Assembly (NCBI GenBank): GCA_905221345.1
Contig: CAJNCW010000001.1
Location: 248,001 to 312,000, forward strand
Direction: 5' to 3'
Origin: a bacterium
GTDB lineage: Bacteria; Bacillota; Bacilli; Lactobacillales; Streptococcaceae
Length of the DNA stretch: 64,000 bases
Shown: piece after piece, positions 26,620 through 36,463 of the stretch
Layout: each line of letters opens with the position of its first letter
How positions within the stretch are numbered: position 1 is the first letter of the stretch
Translations under genes and position numbers: made by a program
The notes under the pieces: model-generated
Told to the model about the DNA's origin: nothing
Databases searched by the model: none
The model's input: the letters and a program-made list of their open reading frames with translations, nothing else

Positions 26620-28707
26620 TTATTTAATCTTTTCCTCTTCGTAGTCACCATTACTACATACAACCTGCTTGCCACCACCACGGACTTTTTTCTCAACAAG
26701 GAAGTGTCCGCATTTTGGACAATCACGGCCAATTGGTTTGTCCCAGGAAGTAAACTCACATTCTGGATAGCGATTGCAACCATAGAAGATACGATTGCGC
26801 TTGGTTTTGCGTTCGATGATTTGTCCTTGATGACAGCTTGGACACTCGACTCCAATCTCTTTGACAATCGCTTGTGTGTGACGACAGTCTGGGAAATTAC
26901 TACAAGCATAGAATTTACCAAAACGACCGAGCTTAATGACCATCGGACTGCCACAAACTTCACAGTCAAATCCAGCTGGCTCATCCTTGATCTGGATTTT
27001 TTCCATTTCAGATTCAGCCTTGGCTACTTCTTTGGAGAATGGTTTATAAAATTCGTCAATAACTCGTTGCCACTGCTCTTTACCAACTTCGACATCATCC
27101 AGTTTTCCTTCCATCTCAGCTGTGAAGGTCACGTTTACGATATCTGGGAAATATTCAACAATGAGTTTATTGACAATTTCTCCCAACTCTGTTGGCTCAA
27201 AACGTTTTGCTGCCAAACGAACATAGTAACGTTTTTGGATGGTTTCAATGGTCGGAGCATAGGTTGACGGACGTCCAACTCCATTTTCTTCCAAGGTCTT
27301 GATAAGCGTCGCTTCTGAATAGCGAGCAGGTGGTTGGGTGAAATGTTGTTCTGGCTTGCTATTGACTTGCTTGACCACATCTCCAACAGCCATGTCTGGT
27401 AACATCTTGTTCTTGTCAGAGTCATTATAAATAGCAAGATACCCATCAAACTTAACTTGGCTTCCATTCGCAGCAAACTGAACGCCATTTTGAGAGAGCT
27501 TGACAGCCATGGTATCAAAGATAGCGCCCGTCATCTGGCTGGCCACAAAACGGTTCCAGATAAGGGTATAAAGTTTGAGCTGGTCTTTGTCCAAATACTT
27601 AGCAATGCTTTCAGGTGTGTTAAAGATACTAGATGGACGAATGGCTTCGTGAGCATCCTGAGCACCTGAGGCATTCTTGACCTTGCTACCATGCTTGGAA
27701 TACTTGCTACCAAAACGGTCGTTAATGTAGCTTGCCGCTTCATTCTGAGCCACAGGACTGATACGAGTCGAGTCTGTACGCATATAGGTAATCAAACCTT
27801 GCACGCCTGATCCGATATTGATCCCTTCATAGAGTTGTTGAGCCACCATCATGGTCTTTCGAGTACGGAAATTGATTTTGTTAGCCGCATCCATCTGCAG
27901 GGTTGAAGTCGTATAAGGTAGGGGCGCATTGCGTTTGCGCTCTTTCTTATCTACCTGGTCTACTGTGAAATCTTTACTGGTCAAATGGGACAAGACTTCT
28001 TTGACTTCTTCGTTGGTGGTCAATTTCATCTTTTTGCCATTCATACCATAGAAAGAAGCCTGAAATTGCTTGGTTCCCTTCTTAAAGACACCATCAATTG
28101 TCCAGTATTCCTCCGGTTGGAAGGCATTGATTTCATTTTCACGGTCAATGATGAGCTTAAGAGCAACAGACTGCACGCGTCCTGCTGATAAGCCCTTCTT
28201 GACCTTTTTCCACAAAATTGGCGAAATTGAATACCCGACCAAGCGGTCTAAGACACGACGAGCTTGTTGGGCATCGACCAAGTCCATGTCAATCTTGCGA
28301 GGTTCTTTAAAGGCATTTTTTACTGCGTCCTTGGTGATTTCATTAAAGACTACACGGTTAGCATCATTCTCATCCAAGTTGAGAATGTGAGCTAAATGCC
28401 AGGAAATCGCTTCTCCTTCACGGTCCGGGTCACTCGCAAGAAAAACTTTATTGGCCTTTTTAGCTTCTTTTTTCAGATCATTGATGAGAGGACCTTTTCC
28501 TCGGATATTGATATACTGCGGTTCATAGTTACTTTCAATGTCGACTGACATACTGGATTTCTTCAAATCACGGATATGCCCGACGCTGGCTAGAACCTTG
28601 TAATTTCTGCCTAGATATTTCTCAATCGTTTTCGCCTTGGCAGGCGACTCCACGATGACTAGATTTTTCTTAACTGTTGATTTTTTCTTTTTTGTTGCCG
28701 TAGCCAC
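26620..28707 (-). CDS. topA: DNA topoisomerase I
   Basis: A type IA topoisomerase of 695 residues. The N-terminal Toprim domain contains [17 protein letters not shown] and [13 protein letters not shown]. The catalytic tyrosine is in [14 protein letters not shown]. Three C-terminal four-cysteine zinc modules follow (CEVC..CSNFPDC, CPSC..CNRYPEC, CPKC..C). It relaxes negative supercoils. I take the GTG at 28707 (reading [10 protein letters not shown]), preceded by AAAGG and matching the usual streptococcal length; the upstream TTG at 28725 overlaps that ribosome site. It has its own promoter and terminator. Confidence 0.96.
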   Translation of the reverse strand: MATATKKKKSTVKKNLVIVESPAKAKTIEKYLGRNYKVLASVGHIRDLKKSSMSVDIESNYEPQYINIRGKGPLINDLKKEAKKANKVFLASDPDREGEAISWHLAHILNLDENDANRVVFNEITKDAVKNAFKEPRKIDMDLVDAQQARRVLDRLVGYSISPILWKKVKKGLSAGRVQSVALKLIIDRENEINAFQPEEYWTIDGVFKKGTKQFQASFYGMNGKKMKLTTNEEVKEVLSHLTSKDFTVDQVDKKERKRNAPLPYTTSTLQMDAANKINFRTRKTMMVAQQLYEGINIGSGVQGLITYMRTDSTRISPVAQNEAASYINDRFGSKYSKHGSKVKNASGAQDAHEAIRPSSIFNTPESIAKYLDKDQLKLYTLIWNRFVASQMTGAIFDTMAVKLSQNGVQFAANGSQVKFDGYLAIYNDSDKNKMLPDMAVGDVVKQVNSKPEQHFTQPPARYSEATLIKTLEENGVGRPSTYAPTIETIQKRYYVRLAAKRFEPTELGEIVNKLIVEYFPDIVNVTFTAEMEGKLDDVEVGKEQWQRVIDEFYKPFSKEVAKAESEMEKIQIKDEPAGFDCEVCGSPMVIKLGRFGKFYACSNFPDCRHTQAIVKEIGVECPSCHQGQIIERKTKRNRIFYGCNRYPECEFTSWDKPIGRDCPKCGHFLVEKKVRGGGKQVVCSNGDYEEEKIK

Positions 28708-28742
28708 TCTATCACACCTTTTCAAAGTAATAAACTTTATAA

Positions 28743-28771
28743 AGTGTAAACCATTTTTCTATACCTGTCAA
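28743..28771 (-). promoter_or_regulatory. Promoter of topA
   Basis: On the minus strand a consensus TTGACA (28766-28771) is followed after 17 bases by TACACT (28743-28748), 35 bases before the GTG start. Confidence 0.65.
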
Positions 28772-28824
28772 GACTTAACTCCTATAGTATAGAAGAAAAG
28801 TTTATCTGAGTGAACCATTTCTCC

Positions 28825-29673
28825 TTAAAATTCAAACTCAGCCAGCACATCTTGACCGCTGGAAATCAGCTTTGCCCCCTCTTGGATCAGATGGTGACAG
28901 CCATCTGAATGGCCATCTAAAATGTTTCCTGGAATGGCAAAGACATCGCGCCCTTCCTCCATAGCACGCTCACAGGTAATAAGACTACCAGAACGCATTC
29001 TTGCCTCTGCTACAATAACGCCACGGCACAGTCCAGCAATGATGCGATTACGAGCTGGAAAATGAAATTTCAGAGGTTGCTCGCCAGGTCCATACTCACT
29101 GAGAACCAGATGGTCATTGCCAATGTACTCCTGCAAGCGTTTATTGGCTTTAGGATAAAACACATCCAATCCTGTTCCAATCACAGCAATCGTTTTTCCA
29201 CCATTTTGGAGCACAGCCATATGGGCAGCCGTATCAATCCCTTTGGCCAAACCACTGACCACGATTAACTCGTTTTCCAAACCTTGAATGACTCTCTGAA
29301 CCGACTTTGCACCCTGACTAGAACATGAACGACTCCCTACAACAGCAACCTTTGGAAACTTCAGCAAGTCTAGATTTCCCTTATAAAACAAGAGTGCTGG
29401 AGCATCGTAAATCTCACTCAAATTCCAAGGATAACAGTCGTCAAGAATAGAAAAGGATGGAAATTTCTGAAACTCCTTCTCCAACTGCGCATCATCTATC
29501 TGGAAATAGCGTTCCATAAAGACAGCGGGATTTCTGCAACCAGAGATTTCTGCAATATCACCTAGCAGGAGCTCCTGATCTACAGTCTCATCATATTCAA
29601 GGACAGTTAAAATCTGTTGATTGGTTAGTCCAGCTTTTCTTAATTTGTAAATCTCATAGTTTGTAATCTTCAT
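28825..29673 (-). CDS. dprA: DNA processing protein DprA (competence)
   Basis: A 282-residue DprA, matching the pneumococcal length and opening MKITNYEIYKLRKAGL. It has an N-terminal SAM-like domain and a Rossmann-fold core with VAVVGSRSCSSQGAKS, SGLAKGIDTAAH and the LCRGVIVAEARMRSGS block. DprA loads RecA on incoming single-stranded DNA during transformation and, in pneumococcus, shuts off competence by binding ComE~P. The start at 29673 was chosen over one ten codons upstream because the product then matches the family. A perfect ComX/SigX box lies 36 bases upstream, so it should be a late competence gene. Confidence 0.96.
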   Translation of the reverse strand: MKITNYEIYKLRKAGLTNQQILTVLEYDETVDQELLLGDIAEISGCRNPAVFMERYFQIDDAQLEKEFQKFPSFSILDDCYPWNLSEIYDAPALLFYKGNLDLLKFPKVAVVGSRSCSSQGAKSVQRVIQGLENELIVVSGLAKGIDTAAHMAVLQNGGKTIAVIGTGLDVFYPKANKRLQEYIGNDHLVLSEYGPGEQPLKFHFPARNRIIAGLCRGVIVAEARMRSGSLITCERAMEEGRDVFAIPGNILDGHSDGCHHLIQEGAKLISSGQDVLAEFEF

Positions 29674-29708
29674 AAGCAACTCCATTTCTTCTTTTCTACT
29701 CATCTATC

Positions 29709-29716
29709 TATTCGTA
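29709..29716 (-). promoter_or_regulatory. ComX (SigX) box / cin-box upstream of dprA
   Basis: The minus strand reads TACGAATA, the exact consensus of the streptococcal late-competence promoter element. It is preceded by a T-rich run, as is usual for these promoters. It marks dprA as induced by the alternative sigma factor ComX. Confidence 0.9.
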
Positions 29717-29801
29717 AAAAAATAAAAAAGAAGACATGATAAACTGATTTTTGTATTTATCCAACTTTCGTATGTGATAACTTGGTTCATCAAAAACACA
29801 A

Positions 29802-29830
29802 AAAACTCTTGAAAAATCTTCAAGAGTTTT
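29802..29830 (-). terminator. Terminator after lepA
   Basis: A perfect 11-base stem (29802-29812 with 29820-29830) has a seven-base loop and a U run on the minus strand. It lies 12 bases past the lepA stop codon. Confidence 0.85.
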
Positions 29831-29841
29831 ATTTTATATTT

Positions 29842-31665
29842 CTATTCTTCATCCATGCTCAAGACGCTGAGGAAGGCTTCTTGTGGGACTTCTACTGATC
29901 CGATAGCTTTCATTCGTTTCTTACCAGCTTTTTGTTTTTCAAGCAGTTTGCGTTTACGAGAAACATCACCACCGTAACACTTGGCAAGTACGTTCTTACG
30001 AAGGGCCTTGATATCAGTACGGGCCACGATCTTGTGCCCAATAGCTGCTTGAATCGGCACCTCAAATTGTTGACGAGGGATGATTTTCTTGAGCTTATCC
30101 ACGATGAGTTTCCCACGTTCGTAGGCAAAGTCCTTGTGAACGATAAAGCTGAGGGCATCGACCTTGTCTCCATTGAGAAGGATATCCATTTTGACTAGCT
30201 TAGATGGACGGTACTCTGACAATTCGTAGTCAAAGCTTGCATAACCACGTGTCGAAGACTTGAGTTTATCAAAAAAGTCAAAGACGATTTCAGCAAGTGG
30301 AATTTGATAGATAACATTCACACGATTGTCATCAATATAGTCCATGGTCACAAAGTCCCCACGCTTGCGCTGAGCTAGTTCCATCACCGCTCCGACAAAC
30401 TCCTGCGGTACCATGATTTGAGCCTTGACATAAGGTTCTTCAATAGTCGCAATCTTGGTTGGGTCTGGAAATTCAGAGGGGTTAGACACATCCATAGATT
30501 CACCATCAGTTTGGTTAACCTTATAGATAACAGATGGAGCTGTCATAATGAGGTCAATATTGAACTCACGTTCTAAACGCTCTTGGATAACATCCATATG
30601 GAGAAGTCCAAGGAATCCACAACGGAAACCAAAGCCGAGTGCCTGAGATGTTTCAGGTTCAAACTGCAAGCTAGCATCGTTGAGTTGCAATTTTTCTAGG
30701 GCTTCACGTAGGTCATTGTACTTGTTTGACTCGATTGGGTAAAGCCCTGCAAAGACCATCGGATTCATCTGCTTGTACCCATCTAGCGGTTCTGCTGCTG
30801 GATTGCTTGCTAGGGTCACTGTATCACCAACACGCGTATCTTGAACCGTCTTGATGGAAGCCGCAATATAACCAACGTCACCAGTCGCTAGGAAATCACG
30901 CCCGACTGCTTTCGGTGTGAAAATTCCGACCTCAGTCACATCAAAGGTCTTGCCATTGCTCATGAGTTGAATCTTATCGCCAGGTTTAACCACTCCGTCC
31001 ATAACACGAACTTGGAGAATAACCCCTCGGTAAGCATCATAGACCGAATCGAAAATCAAGGCCTTGAGTGGCGCCGTTACATCTCCAGTTGGTGCAGGAA
31101 CTTTCTCTACGATTTGCTCAAGAATCTCTTCAATACCAATACCGGCTTTGGCTGAAGCTAAGACCGCTTCGCTGGCATCTAGTCCAATGACATCCTCAAT
31201 CTCTGTACGAACACGCTCTGGATCAGCTGCTGGTAGGTCAATCTTGTTAATGACGGGCAGAATTTCCAAATCATTGTCCAATGCTAGATAAACATTGGCA
31301 AGAGTTTGCGCCTCAATCCCTTGGGCAGCATCGACCACCAAAATCGCCCCTTCACAGGCCGCTAGCGAACGCGACACTTCATAGGTAAAGTCCACGTGCC
31401 CAGGTGTGTCAATCAAGTGGAAAATATAGGTCTCGCCATCTTTTGCAGTGTAATTGAGCTCAATGGCATTGAGTTTAATGGTAATCCCACGTTCACGCTC
31501 AAGATCCATACTATCCAAAAGCTGGGCTTGCATTTCACGACTAGAAACCGTCTCCGTCTTTTCCAAAATGCGATCTGCTAGGGTTGATTTCCCATGGTCA
31601 ATATGGGCGATAATAGAGAAGTTGCGGATCTTCTCCTGTCGTTTCTTTAATTCTTCTAAGTTCAT
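29842..31665 (-). CDS. lepA: Elongation factor 4 (LepA)
   Basis: A 607-residue translational GTPase. The G motifs are [11 protein letters not shown] (about 19-29), DTPGHVDF and NKIDLP. The LepA-specific C-terminal domain ends with [25 protein letters not shown]. LepA acts on ribosomes stalled or wrongly translocated and in initiation/assembly; it is cytosolic and partly membrane-associated. It has its own promoter and terminator. A strong ribosome site AAGGAAGAG precedes the ATG. Confidence 0.98.
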   Translation of the reverse strand: MNLEELKKRQEKIRNFSIIAHIDHGKSTLADRILEKTETVSSREMQAQLLDSMDLERERGITIKLNAIELNYTAKDGETYIFHLIDTPGHVDFTYEVSRSLAACEGAILVVDAAQGIEAQTLANVYLALDNDLEILPVINKIDLPAADPERVRTEIEDVIGLDASEAVLASAKAGIGIEEILEQIVEKVPAPTGDVTAPLKALIFDSVYDAYRGVILQVRVMDGVVKPGDKIQLMSNGKTFDVTEVGIFTPKAVGRDFLATGDVGYIAASIKTVQDTRVGDTVTLASNPAAEPLDGYKQMNPMVFAGLYPIESNKYNDLREALEKLQLNDASLQFEPETSQALGFGFRCGFLGLLHMDVIQERLEREFNIDLIMTAPSVIYKVNQTDGESMDVSNPSEFPDPTKIATIEEPYVKAQIMVPQEFVGAVMELAQRKRGDFVTMDYIDDNRVNVIYQIPLAEIVFDFFDKLKSSTRGYASFDYELSEYRPSKLVKMDILLNGDKVDALSFIVHKDFAYERGKLIVDKLKKIIPRQQFEVPIQAAIGHKIVARTDIKALRKNVLAKCYGGDVSRKRKLLEKQKAGKKRMKAIGSVEVPQEAFLSVLSMDEE

Positions 31666-31693
31666 GATGCTCTTCCTTTCAGGGTATCTATTA

Positions 31694-31722
31694 ATTATAA
31701 ATTGTTTTTAACATTTTGACAA
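31694..31722 (-). promoter_or_regulatory. Promoter of lepA
   Basis: On the minus strand TTGTCA (31717-31722), 17 bases and TATAAT (31694-31699) lie about 30 bases before the lepA start. Confidence 0.75.
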
Positions 31723-31743
31723 GACCATACCCTGCTAGGAGTA

Positions 31744-32472
31744 CTAATCTTCGGCAATAAAACCATCATTTTCGATAAAGTGGTGTTCTGTCATTCCTTG
31801 GTCTGTAAAGACGATTCCATGAAGGACACCACCATAGACAGCTCCTCCATCCATGCCAATCTTGCCATCTTCTGTCATCCAAAGCTCAGCTGTACCTCGG
31901 TCTTGCTTGAGTAAACCATAAACTGGTGTATGTCCAAAGACAATGGTTTTCCCGGTATGATTTTCAGCTTCGTGGAATGGCTTTCTGAGCCAGACTTTCT
32001 TGTAATCTGTGGTTTCATGCCAATCATCCAAAGTCAAATCAATACCTGCATGAACAAAGATATACTTGTCTGTCTCTACCACAAATGGCATTTGACGAAT
32101 AAATTCGACCAAGTCTGCTGCTTCTGTCGCAACACGTTTGGCATCTTCTACGCCATCAACTGGTGCATCCAAGGGACGACCTAAAATAGAGTTAATAGTT
32201 GTATCACCACCATTACGACGATAATGGTCATAGCTTTCTTCTGGGTCATCGAGCCAAGTCAGAAACATATACTCGTGATTACCTGATAAACAAATAGCTC
32301 CTTGATTGTCAACCAAGTCTCTAACCATTTCTAGAACACGGCGACTGTCTTCACCTCGGTCAATCAAATCCCCCAGAAAGAGCAACTGAGTTTGACCATC
32401 CCAGGTTTTGAGCAGATCTTCTAGCATACCTGCCTTTCCGTGAACATCTCCAATTACATAATAGTCTGTCAT
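31744..32472 (-). CDS. Calcineurin-like metallophosphatase (serine/threonine phosphatase family)
   Basis: A 242-residue protein with the metallophosphoesterase motifs: GDVHG (8-12), LGDLIDRGED (33-42), LSGNHEYMF and, later, VHAGID and FGHTPVYG. This is the PrpA/ApaH-like bacterial phosphatase family; the substrate could be a phosphoprotein or a dinucleotide polyphosphate. It starts right after the recN stop (one base), so it is cotranscribed with recN and probably ahrC and tlyA. The physiological substrate is unknown. Confidence 0.88.
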   Translation of the reverse strand: MTDYYVIGDVHGKAGMLEDLLKTWDGQTQLLFLGDLIDRGEDSRRVLEMVRDLVDNQGAICLSGNHEYMFLTWLDDPEESYDHYRRNGGDTTINSILGRPLDAPVDGVEDAKRVATEAADLVEFIRQMPFVVETDKYIFVHAGIDLTLDDWHETTDYKKVWLRKPFHEAENHTGKTIVFGHTPVYGLLKQDRGTAELWMTEDGKIGMDGGAVYGGVLHGIVFTDQGMTEHHFIENDGFIAED

Positions 32473-34140
32473 TTATTTCTCCCTCGTTTGCAATAATTCT
32501 CTGGCTTGGGTAAGGGCCGCTTCTGTTACATTCTCCCCAGCTAACATCTTAGCTACTTCCTCTACTCGCTCTTCTAAAGTCAAGAGACGAACCGTCGACA
32601 CCGTAGAGTGCTCATCACTAATCTTCTCAATAAAGAATTGATAATCCGCGATGGCAATTACTTGTGGTAAGTGAGAAATAGCTAAAACCTGACCATGCTG
32701 GCCAATCTTATGAATCTTTTGAGCAATAGCCTGGGCCACACGACCTGAAACTCCCGTATCCACCTCATCAAAGACAATACTGGTCTTGCCTTCCTTGCGA
32801 GAAAAGGCTGACTTGATAGCCAACATGAGACGGGATAATTCCCCACCAGACGCAACTTTGACCAAAGGTTTAAAGTCCTCACCTGGGTTGGTGGAGATGT
32901 AAAACTCGACCGTTTCATTCCCCTCACGACTAAATTTGCCCTTACTAAAGCGAACCTGGAATTGTGCCTTCTCCATATAGAGGTCTTGCAATTCTTGCTT
33001 AATCTCAGCTTCGAGCTGCTGGGCCAAATCATGACGAGCAGATGCAAGCTGACCTGCCAAATCAACAAGATTAACCTCCAATTTCTTGAGCTCTGCTTCC
33101 ATGTCTTCGGAAGAAAGGTTATTTCCAGTCAAGAGATTGTACTCATCCGTAATCTTAGCAAAATAAAGCAAAACATCGTCCACAGTCCCACCGTACTTGC
33201 GGGTAATAGTATTTAGAAGGTCTAAACGATTTTCAACCTGCATGAGGCGATTGCCATCAAAATCCAAGTCCTCAATAATATCTTCCAAACGCTTGGTAAT
33301 ATCTTCTAAAACATAGTAGGTTTCAGACAGAGAACTTGAAATTTCACGGTATTCAGGGTCATACTCTTCGACACTTTCCATGTCATTCATGGCTGAACGA
33401 ACATTGGCAAGACTGGAGAAGTCTTCATTGTCCAACATAGTGTAGGCATTGGTTAGCGTATCTGCTATATTCTTGTGATTGAGGAGTTTATCTCGTTCTT
33501 GGTTGAGAGCCAAGTCTTCACCAGCCTGCAAGTTTGCTGCCTCAATCTCTGCCATTTGAAATTCCAACATTTCAATACGAGCCTTATGTTCCTGCTGGTT
33601 TTTCTTGACTTCCAAAACCTGCTTGCGCATTTTGCGATAGGCATCAAAGCTCGTCTGATAGGTCTCCTTCAAGTCCAAGAAAGCAGCATCACCAAACTCA
33701 TCCAACATCTGGATGTGCAGTTGAGGACGCATTAACTCCTCTTGGTCATGCTGACCATGGATATCCACAAGGTGTTGCCCAATAGCACGCAAGACAGAAA
33801 GATTGACCATCTGGCCATTCACACGACTGATACTACGACCATTTTGCAAAATTTCACGGCGAATGATAATTTCATCACCCATCTCCAAACCTTGCTCATC
33901 AAAAAGTTCCTGTAAAAGGCGACTATTCTCAACCGAGAAAAGCCCCTCAATTTCTGCCTTTAGTGCACCATGACGAATAACGTCTGTTGTTGCGCGAGCT
34001 CCCAACATCATATTCATAGCATCAATGATAATTGACTTCCCAGCACCTGTTTCACCAGTTAAGACTGTCATCCCTTTTTCAAAATTGAGCGAAATCGCCT
34101 CTATAATGGCAAAATTTTTAATCGAAATTTCAAGTAACAT
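32473..34140 (-). CDS. recN: DNA repair protein RecN
   Basis: A 555-residue SMC-like ATPase. Walker A GETGAGKSIIIDAMN lies at about 29-43. A long coiled coil runs about 150-370, and the C-terminal head contains KVASGGELSRLMLAI and SIVFDEVDTGVSG. RecN acts early in double-strand break repair. It follows the arginine repressor by six bases, the conserved ahrC-recN order of Firmicutes, and is followed at once by the phosphatase gene. Confidence 0.97.
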   Translation of the reverse strand: MLLEISIKNFAIIEAISLNFEKGMTVLTGETGAGKSIIIDAMNMMLGARATTDVIRHGALKAEIEGLFSVENSRLLQELFDEQGLEMGDEIIIRREILQNGRSISRVNGQMVNLSVLRAIGQHLVDIHGQHDQEELMRPQLHIQMLDEFGDAAFLDLKETYQTSFDAYRKMRKQVLEVKKNQQEHKARIEMLEFQMAEIEAANLQAGEDLALNQERDKLLNHKNIADTLTNAYTMLDNEDFSSLANVRSAMNDMESVEEYDPEYREISSSLSETYYVLEDITKRLEDIIEDLDFDGNRLMQVENRLDLLNTITRKYGGTVDDVLLYFAKITDEYNLLTGNNLSSEDMEAELKKLEVNLVDLAGQLASARHDLAQQLEAEIKQELQDLYMEKAQFQVRFSKGKFSREGNETVEFYISTNPGEDFKPLVKVASGGELSRLMLAIKSAFSRKEGKTSIVFDEVDTGVSGRVAQAIAQKIHKIGQHGQVLAISHLPQVIAIADYQFFIEKISDEHSTVSTVRLLTLEERVEEVAKMLAGENVTEAALTQARELLQTREK

Positions 34141-34146
34141 ATCGAC

Positions 34147-34578
34147 CTACCATTTTTTAACTTGTTCAAACATTTCCTTGGCGTCTTCTTCATTTCTCAA
34201 GATAATCAAAATCGAATTGTCATCTGCTAGACAATTAAACATCTTCTCTGAGAAGGCTGTCACCAACTGACTCTTTACAAAGGCAGTATTCCCAGGAATG
34301 ACATCCAGATTGATCATATTTCCCATGCGCTCAGAACCTATTATGTTATTCTCAGCCAACTGCAAACTTCTTACAATTGTTTTTGGCAATTCATAGATGT
34401 ATTTATTGTTCTTCAAGGGAATTTTTACAATACCCAGTTCCTTAATATCTCGTGACACCGTCGCTTGAGTGGCAGAGATACCTGCTTCTTTTAAATGCTC
34501 AACGATTTCTTCCTGTGTTCCGATTTGATAATCCGTAACAAATCTTCTAATTTTTTCAAGTCTTTCTTTTTTATTCAT
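34147..34578 (-). CDS. ahrC: Arginine repressor ArgR/AhrC type
   Basis: A 143-residue ArgR-family regulator. It has an N-terminal winged helix (KKERLEKIRRFVTDYQIGTQEEIVEHL, with SATQATVSRDIKELG as recognition region), and a C-terminal arginine-binding and hexamerisation domain. Streptococci often have more than one ArgR paralogue; the copy next to recN is the one usually called AhrC. In the C-terminal domain the usual GTIAGDDT-like motif reads LADDNSILIIL. It overlaps the end of tlyA by eight bases. Confidence 0.9.
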   Translation of the reverse strand: MNKKERLEKIRRFVTDYQIGTQEEIVEHLKEAGISATQATVSRDIKELGIVKIPLKNNKYIYELPKTIVRSLQLAENNIIGSERMGNMINLDVIPGNTAFVKSQLVTAFSEKMFNCLADDNSILIILRNEEDAKEMFEQVKKW

Positions 34579-35386
34579 TTTTAAATTCTCTATGTGCTCT
34601 CTCTACAACTTTTTCTATTTCTGGGGCAACTTGATTACTTGCTCCCTCTTCCTTTTTCAAATAAGCTAAAAACTCAATATTTCCATGTCCACCTTGGATT
34701 GGTGAATAGTCTAATCCAAGCACTGAAAAACCTTGAGCAACTGCCATAGCAGTGACAGATTCAAGGACATGTTGATGGATCTTGGCATCGCGAATGATTC
34801 CATTTTTCCCGATTTGCTCACGACCTGCTTCAAACTGAGGCTTAACCAGAGCTACAATTTGACCTTGATCAGCCAAGACACGGTGCAAGGCAGGCAAAAT
34901 CAGACTAAGGGAAATGAAACTCACATCAATACTGGCAAAGCTCGGTTCCTGCTCAAAATCAGTCTTTTCAGCATAACGAAAATTAAACTGCTCCATGCTG
35001 ATAACTCGTGGATCTTGACGCAATTTCCAAGCCAACTGATTGGTACCAACATCGACTGCAAAGACTAACTCAGCACCATTCTGAAGCATGACGTCGGTAA
35101 ATCCTCCAGTGGAGGCCCCAATATCAATCGTTGTCGCTCCCTCCACTGACAAATCAAAGACCTGCAAGGCCTTTTCCAGTTTTAGACCACCACGGCTGAC
35201 ATACTTGAGTTTTTCACCTTTGAGTTTTAGCTCAGTATCATCTGGAATCTTCTCTCCCGGTTTGTCAAAGCGTTCTCCATTAAGCACTGCTACGACTAGT
35301 CCAGCCATGACACCGCGCTTGGCCTGTTCTCGCGTTTCAAACAAGCCCTGTTTATAAGCTAGTACATCCACTCTTTCCTTAGACAT
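34571..35386 (-). CDS. tlyA: TlyA family rRNA 2'-O-methyltransferase / hemolysin-like
   Basis: A 271-residue protein with an N-terminal S4 RNA-binding domain (about 3-65) and an FtsJ-like Rossmann methyltransferase domain. The SAM-binding motif is TIDIGASTGGFTDVMLQNGA, and the later KPQFEAGRE belongs to the same fold. In mycobacteria TlyA methylates rRNA cytidines and confers capreomycin sensitivity. The hemolysin label is historical. It overlaps ispA by eight bases upstream and the arginine repressor by eight downstream, so it belongs to the xseA-xseB-ispA-tlyA-ahrC-recN run. Confidence 0.92.
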   Translation of the reverse strand: MSKERVDVLAYKQGLFETREQAKRGVMAGLVVAVLNGERFDKPGEKIPDDTELKLKGEKLKYVSRGGLKLEKALQVFDLSVEGATTIDIGASTGGFTDVMLQNGAELVFAVDVGTNQLAWKLRQDPRVISMEQFNFRYAEKTDFEQEPSFASIDVSFISLSLILPALHRVLADQGQIVALVKPQFEAGREQIGKNGIIRDAKIHQHVLESVTAMAVAQGFSVLGLDYSPIQGGHGNIEFLAYLKKEEGASNQVAPEIEKVVERAHREFKNE

Positions 35387-36254
35387 TGATTCTTAAACTT
35401 TCTACTATTTTCACAATCGGCGCTGTTTCAAAGCTGACTTGCTGGGCGGTTTCTTCTAATTTAGCCTCGGCTTGATCCAAAGTTTGGTTACAAAAGGCAA
35501 TAGCCTCTTCCAAGCCCAACAAGGCTGGATAGGTTGACTTTTCTGCCTGCAAGTCCTTTTGTGGAGTCTTCCCGATTTCCTCAAAACTAGCTGTCACATC
35601 CAGCACATCATCTCGAACTTGAAAGGCAAGGCCAATCAATTCACCCACCGTTTTCAGTTTTGCTTGGATTTCTGGTGCTAATTCAGCTATGATAGCAGCT
35701 GCTTGGAAAGGATAAGCTAGCAATTTTCCAGTTTTATTGGCATGAATGGTCTGAAGTTCTTCCAAGGACAAATGCTGGTGTTCGCCTTCCATGTCCAAAA
35801 CCTGCCCTGCAACCATGCCCAGACTTCCTGATGCAAGGGATAAGTTAGCAATCAAGTCCACCTTGATCTGACTTGGCAAATCCGCCAGCGCTATCAAGGC
35901 ATAGGGATCTAGGAACAAGGCATCTCCTGCCAAAATAGCCATTGCTTCGCCAAATTTCTTGTGATTGGTCAAACGCCCTCGACGATAATCATCATCATCC
36001 ATAGCAGGAAGGTCATCGTGAATCAAGCTTCCTGTATGAATCATTTCCAAGGCAGCGGCCACTTGGGCGTGAGCTGGTTGGATAACCACTTTCAGGGATT
36101 CCAAAACTTCTAACAAGAGAAAAGGCCGAATACGCTTGCCACCAGCATGAATGGAATAGAGAACAGACTCTCGCAAACTAGAGGCAAACTGCTGGTCTCC
36201 ATAAAAAACTTCCAAGGCAGAGTCGACAAGAGCTAATTTTTCTTGCTTCTTCAT
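35379..36254 (-). CDS. ispA: Polyprenyl (farnesyl) diphosphate synthase
   Basis: A 291-residue trans-prenyltransferase. The first Asp-rich motif is [11 protein letters not shown] (79-89), with two residues inserted between the aspartates, as in bacterial short-chain (C15) synthases. The second is RDDVLDV at about 215-221. It condenses IPP with DMAPP/GPP to farnesyl diphosphate, feeding undecaprenyl phosphate and so wall synthesis. It overlaps xseB upstream by four bases and tlyA downstream by eight, the typical xse-ispA-tlyA cluster of Firmicutes. Confidence 0.95.
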   Translation of the reverse strand: MKKQEKLALVDSALEVFYGDQQFASSLRESVLYSIHAGGKRIRPFLLLEVLESLKVVIQPAHAQVAAALEMIHTGSLIHDDLPAMDDDDYRRGRLTNHKKFGEAMAILAGDALFLDPYALIALADLPSQIKVDLIANLSLASGSLGMVAGQVLDMEGEHQHLSLEELQTIHANKTGKLLAYPFQAAAIIAELAPEIQAKLKTVGELIGLAFQVRDDVLDVTASFEEIGKTPQKDLQAEKSTYPALLGLEEAIAFCNQTLDQAEAKLEETAQQVSFETAPIVKIVESLRINV

Positions 36255-36463
36255 TCAAAATCACTTTCTGTTCCGTCTTCTTGCATGACCTTGACCAAGG
36301 TCTTTTCAGCCTTGTCTAGCGTCGCTTGGAGCTCTTTTGACAAGACCATGCCCTTTTGAAAGGCAGCAATTGCATCTTCTAGAGCGATTTCACCATTTTC
36401 CAAACTTTGGACAATGGTTTCCAGTTCTGCTAGATTTTCCTCAAATTTCTTTTGTTTTGACAT
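36251..36463 (-). CDS. xseB: Exodeoxyribonuclease VII small subunit
   Basis: A 70-residue XseB with the helical family signature: [26 protein letters not shown] (about residues 7-32), followed by [12 protein letters not shown]. It binds XseA to form exonuclease VII, which degrades single-stranded DNA. It overlaps xseA by 23 bases at its start and ispA by four at its end, so all three are translationally coupled. Confidence 0.95.
   Translation of the reverse strand: MSKQKKFEENLAELETIVQSLENGEIALEDAIAAFQKGMVLSKELQATLDKAEKTLVKVMQEDGTESDFE

Noticed and set aside
26577-26984. A 135-codon open frame overlapping the end of topA
   Set aside because: It lies in another frame on the same strand within the zinc-finger coding part of topA, has no ribosome site and no family resemblance.
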